In this document: piece by piece, positions 5,564 to 8,211 of the stretch
Position numbering within the stretch: the stretch's first letter is position 1
Layout of the letters: the number at the start of each line of letters is the position of its first letter
DNA from: an uncultured Megasphaera sp.
GTDB taxonomy: Bacteria > Bacillota > Negativicutes > Veillonellales > Megasphaeraceae
Direction: 5' to 3'
Length of the DNA: 8,211 nt
Assembly: GCA_900548635.1 (NCBI GenBank)
Contig: URLP01000077.1
Span: 1-8,211 of the forward strand
The notes under the pieces: model-generated
Seen by the model: the letters and a program-made list of their open reading frames with translations, nothing else
What the model was told of the DNA's origin: nothing
The model's database searches: none
Program-made: the position numbers and the translations under genes

Positions 5564-5592
5564 TTTACACAACCGGCCGGGTATAGTATAAT
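5564..5592 (+). promoter_or_regulatory. rpsO promoter
   Basis: The -35 TTTACA (5564-5569) and a perfect -10 TATAAT (5587-5592) are separated by 17 nt; start expected near 5599. The spacer contains the 8-bp palindrome CCGGCCGG (5573-5580). The 11-mer GTATAGTATAA around this -10 (5581-5591) also occurs at 5461-5471, exactly 120 bp away, where it forms the -10 region of the opposite promoter. Confidence 0.88.
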
Positions 5593-5605
5593 AGCTATGT
5601 CGTAC

Positions 5606-5648
5606 GGGTGCTCGGTGTCTCGATGACTCCGACGATCACTTAGCACTT
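5606..5648 (+). promoter_or_regulatory. Structured rpsO 5' leader (candidate S15 autoregulatory RNA)
   Basis: In the 90-nt leader, GTGCT (5608-5612) pairs with AGCAC (5642-5646), extendable by two G-U pairs. Inside, CGG-T-GTC (5613-5619) pairs with GAC-T-CCG (5625-5631) around the loop TCGAT, with one U-U mismatch. Ten unpaired bases (5632-5641) remain on the 3' side. S15 represses its own mRNA through differing leader structures in several bacterial groups. The assignment here is inferred from position and foldability only. Confidence 0.4.
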
Positions 5649-5689
5649 TGCGAATAGATTCAATTTTTTACACATGGAGGAAAGATACA

Positions 5690-5956
5690 ATGTTAAGCGT
5701 AGAAGAAAAAAAAGCAATCGTAGCTAAATTTGGTGCCAATGAAAACGATACGGGTTCTCCGGAAGTACAGATCGCGCTCCTCACGAGCCGCATCATCTAT
5801 TTGACGGAACATCTCCGCAGCCACAAAAAGGACCATGCATCCCGCCGCGGCTTGTTGAAACTCGTCGGCCAGCGCCGTAACTTGCTCGGTTACTTGCAGA
5901 AACACGATCTCGACCGTTATCGTGCTATTCTCGAAAAATTGAACTTGCGTAAATAA
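5690..5956 (+). CDS. rpsO: 30S ribosomal protein S15
   Basis: This 88-aa protein matches the normal length of S15, a primary 16S rRNA binding protein of the central domain that nucleates platform assembly with S6/S18. The conserved core is visible: NDTGSPEVQIALLTSRI (residues 22-38), LTEHLRSHKKDHASRRGLL (42-60) and the C-terminal QRRNLLGYL and DRYRAI stretches. ATG 5690 is chosen because GGAGG lies at 5676-5680, 9 nt upstream, and the protein then begins MLSVEEKK as in family members. It has its own strong promoter and a structured leader. It is followed by a terminator and then pnp, the conserved bacterial rpsO-pnp order. Nothing in the protein is unusual. Confidence 0.98.
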   Translation: MLSVEEKKAIVAKFGANENDTGSPEVQIALLTSRIIYLTEHLRSHKKDHASRRGLLKLVGQRRNLLGYLQKHDLDRYRAILEKLNLRK

Positions 5957-5971
5957 TCTCGCATATTGTGG

Positions 5972-6007
5972 GGCTGATGCTGATGTGACTGCATCAGCCT
6001 CTTTTTT
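5972..6007 (+). terminator. Intrinsic terminator between rpsO and pnp
   Basis: GGCTGATGC (5972-5980) and GCATCAGCC (5991-5999) form a perfect 9-bp stem with a 10-nt loop, followed by TCTTTTTT. It probably terminates part of the rpsO transcripts. No convincing separate pnp promoter is visible between it and pnp, so pnp may depend on read-through, as with the leaky rpsO terminator of E. coli. Confidence 0.85.
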
Positions 6008-6012
6008 CAGGA

Positions 6013-6078
6013 CACAGGGTGGTAGGTTGTAGCCTGGGTATATCGCCGATATTCCCGGACTAGTGCCTATCACCTGTG
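6013..6078 (+). promoter_or_regulatory. Long pnp-leader hairpin (candidate RNase III/PNPase autocontrol site)
   Basis: The outer stem pairs 6013-6026 with 6066-6078: 13 pairs including one G-U, with a single bulged G6019. After a small 3x3 internal loop, TAG (6030-6032) pairs with CTA (6060-6062). CC-GGG-T-ATATC (6033-6044, T6035 bulged) then pairs with GATAT-T-CCC-GG (6048-6058) around a GCC loop. About 26 pairs form within 66 nt, and there is no U-run, so it is not a terminator. It ends 5 nt before the pnp ribosome binding site. In E. coli, pnp is autoregulated through an RNase III-cut hairpin in the same place; the parallel is inferred. Confidence 0.6.
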
Positions 6079-6095
6079 AATTCAAGGAGGTAACA

Positions 6096-8211
6096 ATGGA
6101 AGAACAGAAATTCCAAATGGATTTCGCCGGCCGCCCGCTGGTGATTGAAGTCGGTAAACTGGCTAAGCAGGCCAGCGGTGCCGCATTGGTCCGTTATGGC
6201 GACACGGCCGTTTTCGTCACGGCTACGGGCTCGAAAGAAGCGCGTGAAGACGCAGACTTTTTCCCGCTCACCGTCGATTATGAAGAAAAGATGTACTCCG
6301 TCGGCAAGATTCCTGGCGGCTTCATCAAACGCGAAGGCAAACCGCCTGAATCGGCAACCCTTTTTGCCCGCCTCATCGACCGTCCGATCCGTCCGCTCTT
6401 CCCGAAGACATACCGTCATGACGTCCACGTCGTGGCTTATGATTTCTGCGTAGACCATGACAACGCTCCGGAAATCGCCGCTATGATCGGTGCCTCCGTA
6501 TCGTTGTGCATGTCCCACATTCCCTTTGCCGGCCCGATTGCCGGTGTCCGCGTCGGCCGCGTCGATGGCCAGTTCGTCATCAACCCGACCGTCGCCCAGA
6601 GCGAACAGAGCGATATGGACATCGTCGTCGCCGGTACGAAAGACGCCATCCTCATGGTTGAAGGCGGCGCTCACGAAATCCCGGAAGAACAGGTCCTGGA
6701 TGCCATCATGTTCGCCCATGAAGAAATCAAGAAAGTCGTCGAATTCCAACTCAGCTTCCTCGACAAGATTTCCGTACCGAAACAGGAATTCGTCGAAAAA
6801 GAACCGCCTGCTGACATCGTCGAAGCCGTCCATGCTTATGGCGAAGAAGCCATGAAGACGGCTATCTTCACGGCTGACAAAGTCGAACGCGAAGAAAAGA
6901 TGGATGCTGTCGAAGCGGATATTTACGAACACTTTGCCGACATCTATCCGGACAACGCCGATGATGTCGCTGAAATCACGCAGAAGATGATCAAGGAAAT
7001 CGTCCGCCATATGATCGCCGTTGACAAGATCCGTCCCGACGGCCGCCGCGTCGACGAAGTCCGTCCGGTCAGCTGCGAAGTCGGCCTCTTTGCCCGCACG
7101 CACGGCACAGGCCTCTTCACGCGCGGTCAGACCCAGGTCATGAGCTTCTGCACGTTGGCACCGCTCTCGGAATGCCAGCACATCGACGGCGTCGGCCTGG
7201 AAACGGACCGCCGCTACATGCACCACTACAATTTCCCGTCCTTCTGCGTCGGCGAAACGAAATCGTCCCGCGGTCCGGGCCGTCGTGAAATCGGCCACGG
7301 CAAGCTGGCAGAACGCGCCCTGACTCAGGTCATGCCGAGCGAAGAAGAATTCCCGTATGCCATCCGCGTCGTCTCGGAAGTCCTCGAATCGAACGGTTCC
7401 AGCTCCATGGCCAGCGTCTGCGGCAGCACCCTGGCCTTGATGGATGCAGGCGTACCGATTAAAGCACCGGTTGCCGGCGTCGCCATGGGCCTGATCACCA
7501 AAGGCGACGACTTCACGATCCTCACGGACATCCAGGGCATGGAAGACGCCCTCGGCGATATGGACTTCAAAGTCGCCGGCACGATGAAAGGCGTCACGGC
7601 TATCCAGATGGATATCAAAATCAAAGGCCTGAGCCGTGAAATCCTCGCCCAGGCATTGAAGCAGGCTCATGAAGGCCGCATGCATATCATGAGCAAGATG
7701 CTCCAGACCATCAGCGAACCGCGAAAGGAGCTCTCTCCGTACGCACCGCGCATCATCTCCATGCACATTAAACCGGATAAGATCCGCGACGTCATCGGGC
7801 CGGGCGGCAAGATGATCAAACAGATCACGGAAGAAACAGGTGCCAAGATCGACATCGACGATTCGGGCCTGGTCTACATCGCAGCCGTCGACGGCGAAAG
7901 CGGTCAGAAAGCCAAGGAATGGATCGAAAAACTGACGGAAGATGTCGAAGTCGGCAAGACCTACGTCGGCAAAGTCACGCGCATCATGAACTTCGGCGCC
8001 TTCGTCGAAGTCCTGCCGGGCAAAGAAGGTCTGGTCCATATTTCCCAGCTGGCGAAAGAACGCGTCGAAAAAGTCGAAGACGTCGTCCATGTCGGTGACG
8101 AAATCATGGTCAAATGCGTCGAAATCGACAGCCAGGGCCGCGTCAATCTCTCCCGCAAAGCCCTTCTGGGCGGCGGCGACGACGCTCCGAGCCATCGCCG
8201 CAATAGGTCCC
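6096..8211 (+). CDS. pnp: Polyribonucleotide nucleotidyltransferase (PNPase), 3' end beyond window
   Basis: PNPase degrades RNA 3'-to-5' by phosphorolysis as a homotrimer and can add tails in reverse; it is a core member of RNA-decay complexes. The frame is open for 705 codons to the edge with no stop, and family length (about 700-730) means only a short tail is missing. Domains: first RNase PH core from residue 1, with FFPLTVDYEEKMYSVGKIPGG; an alpha-helical linker (about 235-305); a second, catalytic RNase PH core from about 312 (RPDGRRVDEVRPV), with GSSSMASVCGS and the metal-binding acidic motif LGDMDF (D488, D490); a KH domain from about 556, with GPGGK near 568; and an S1 domain from about 619 (VGKTYVGKVTRIMNFGAFVE). 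Start ATG 6096 has AAGGAGG at 6084-6090. The visible C-terminus after SRKALL is Gly/Asp then Arg-rich. Codon use is extremely C-ending, with TTA, CTA and TCA avoided. Confidence 0.97.
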   Translation, partial: MEEQKFQMDFAGRPLVIEVGKLAKQASGAALVRYGDTAVFVTATGSKEAREDADFFPLTVDYEEKMYSVGKIPGGFIKREGKPPESATLFARLIDRPIRPLFPKTYRHDVHVVAYDFCVDHDNAPEIAAMIGASVSLCMSHIPFAGPIAGVRVGRVDGQFVINPTVAQSEQSDMDIVVAGTKDAILMVEGGAHEIPEEQVLDAIMFAHEEIKKVVEFQLSFLDKISVPKQEFVEKEPPADIVEAVHAYGEEAMKTAIFTADKVEREEKMDAVEADIYEHFADIYPDNADDVAEITQKMIKEIVRHMIAVDKIRPDGRRVDEVRPVSCEVGLFARTHGTGLFTRGQTQVMSFCTLAPLSECQHIDGVGLETDRRYMHHYNFPSFCVGETKSSRGPGRREIGHGKLAERALTQVMPSEEEFPYAIRVVSEVLESNGSSSMASVCGSTLALMDAGVPIKAPVAGVAMGLITKGDDFTILTDIQGMEDALGDMDFKVAGTMKGVTAIQMDIKIKGLSREILAQALKQAHEGRMHIMSKMLQTISEPRKELSPYAPRIISMHIKPDKIRDVIGPGGKMIKQITEETGAKIDIDDSGLVYIAAVDGESGQKAKEWIEKLTEDVEVGKTYVGKVTRIMNFGAFVEVLPGKEGLVHISQLAKERVEKVEDVVHVGDEIMVKCVEIDSQGRVNLSRKALLGGGDDAPSHRRNRS

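Noticed and set aside
6027..6055. Possible pnp promoter (TTGTAG, 17 nt, TATTCC)
   Set aside because: Both elements are weak and lie within the long hairpin; read-through from rpsO is more likely.
6060..8195. A 711-codon open frame on the minus strand, rich in Asp, Phe and Ala
   Set aside because: It is antisense to pnp, codon for codon in register. In that register a stop arises only where pnp uses TTA, CTA or TCA, which this C-ending codon bias avoids. Its composition is that of reversed PNPase codons, and pnp itself has every expected domain.

Overview
The window comes from a low-to-mid GC Gram-positive-type lineage, most likely a Negativicutes member (Megasphaera-like). This placement rests on the Firmicute-style PNPase and S15 sequences, strong AGGAGG ribosome binding sites and heavily C-ending codon use. 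The genus is a guess and was not tested against any database.

Layout: (1) Positions 1-3776 (+) hold a complete arsenic-resistance operon arsR-arsD-arsA-acr3. It has a consensus promoter embedded in a 15-bp-arm palindrome, a second copy of the same operator motif just downstream, a terminator-like hairpin overlapping the arsR stop codon, and a third, degenerate operator copy between arsR and arsD. (2) Positions 3777-3900 hold a short non-coding stretch with a REP-like GC palindrome, a 7-nt-period degenerate repeat and a bidirectional terminator serving two convergent genes. (3) Positions 3901-5412 (-) encode a class I flavoprotein disulfide reductase of the mycothione/mercuric-reductase-like type with an extended C-terminus. 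(4) Positions 5413-5689 are a divergent intergenic region with two good promoters back to back, another 7-nt-period tract and a structured rpsO leader. (5) From 5690 to the right edge (+) lie the core genes rpsO (S15) and pnp (PNPase, open at the window end), separated by an intrinsic terminator and a long hairpin directly upstream of the pnp ribosome binding site.

How the parts work together: ArsR would release its operators on binding As(III)/Sb(III). ArsD would hand the metalloid to the ArsA ATPase, and ACR3 extrudes As(III) through the membrane. ArsD is the unusual member: its C-terminal tail carries four Cys-Cys-Cys triplets plus a final Cys in a repeat with 12-14 residue spacing, instead of the two Cys pairs of the R773 plasmid protein. 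The flavoprotein has no ArsR-type site in front of it and is not obviously part of the arsenic regulon. The rpsO-pnp pair is housekeeping, and its interest lies in its RNA leaders.

I see no phage, IS element, CRISPR array, tRNA or rRNA. I found no entirely new system. The best candidates for something under-described are the ArsD tail, the three-operator/attenuator layout, the pnp leader hairpin and the intergenic heptad repeats.
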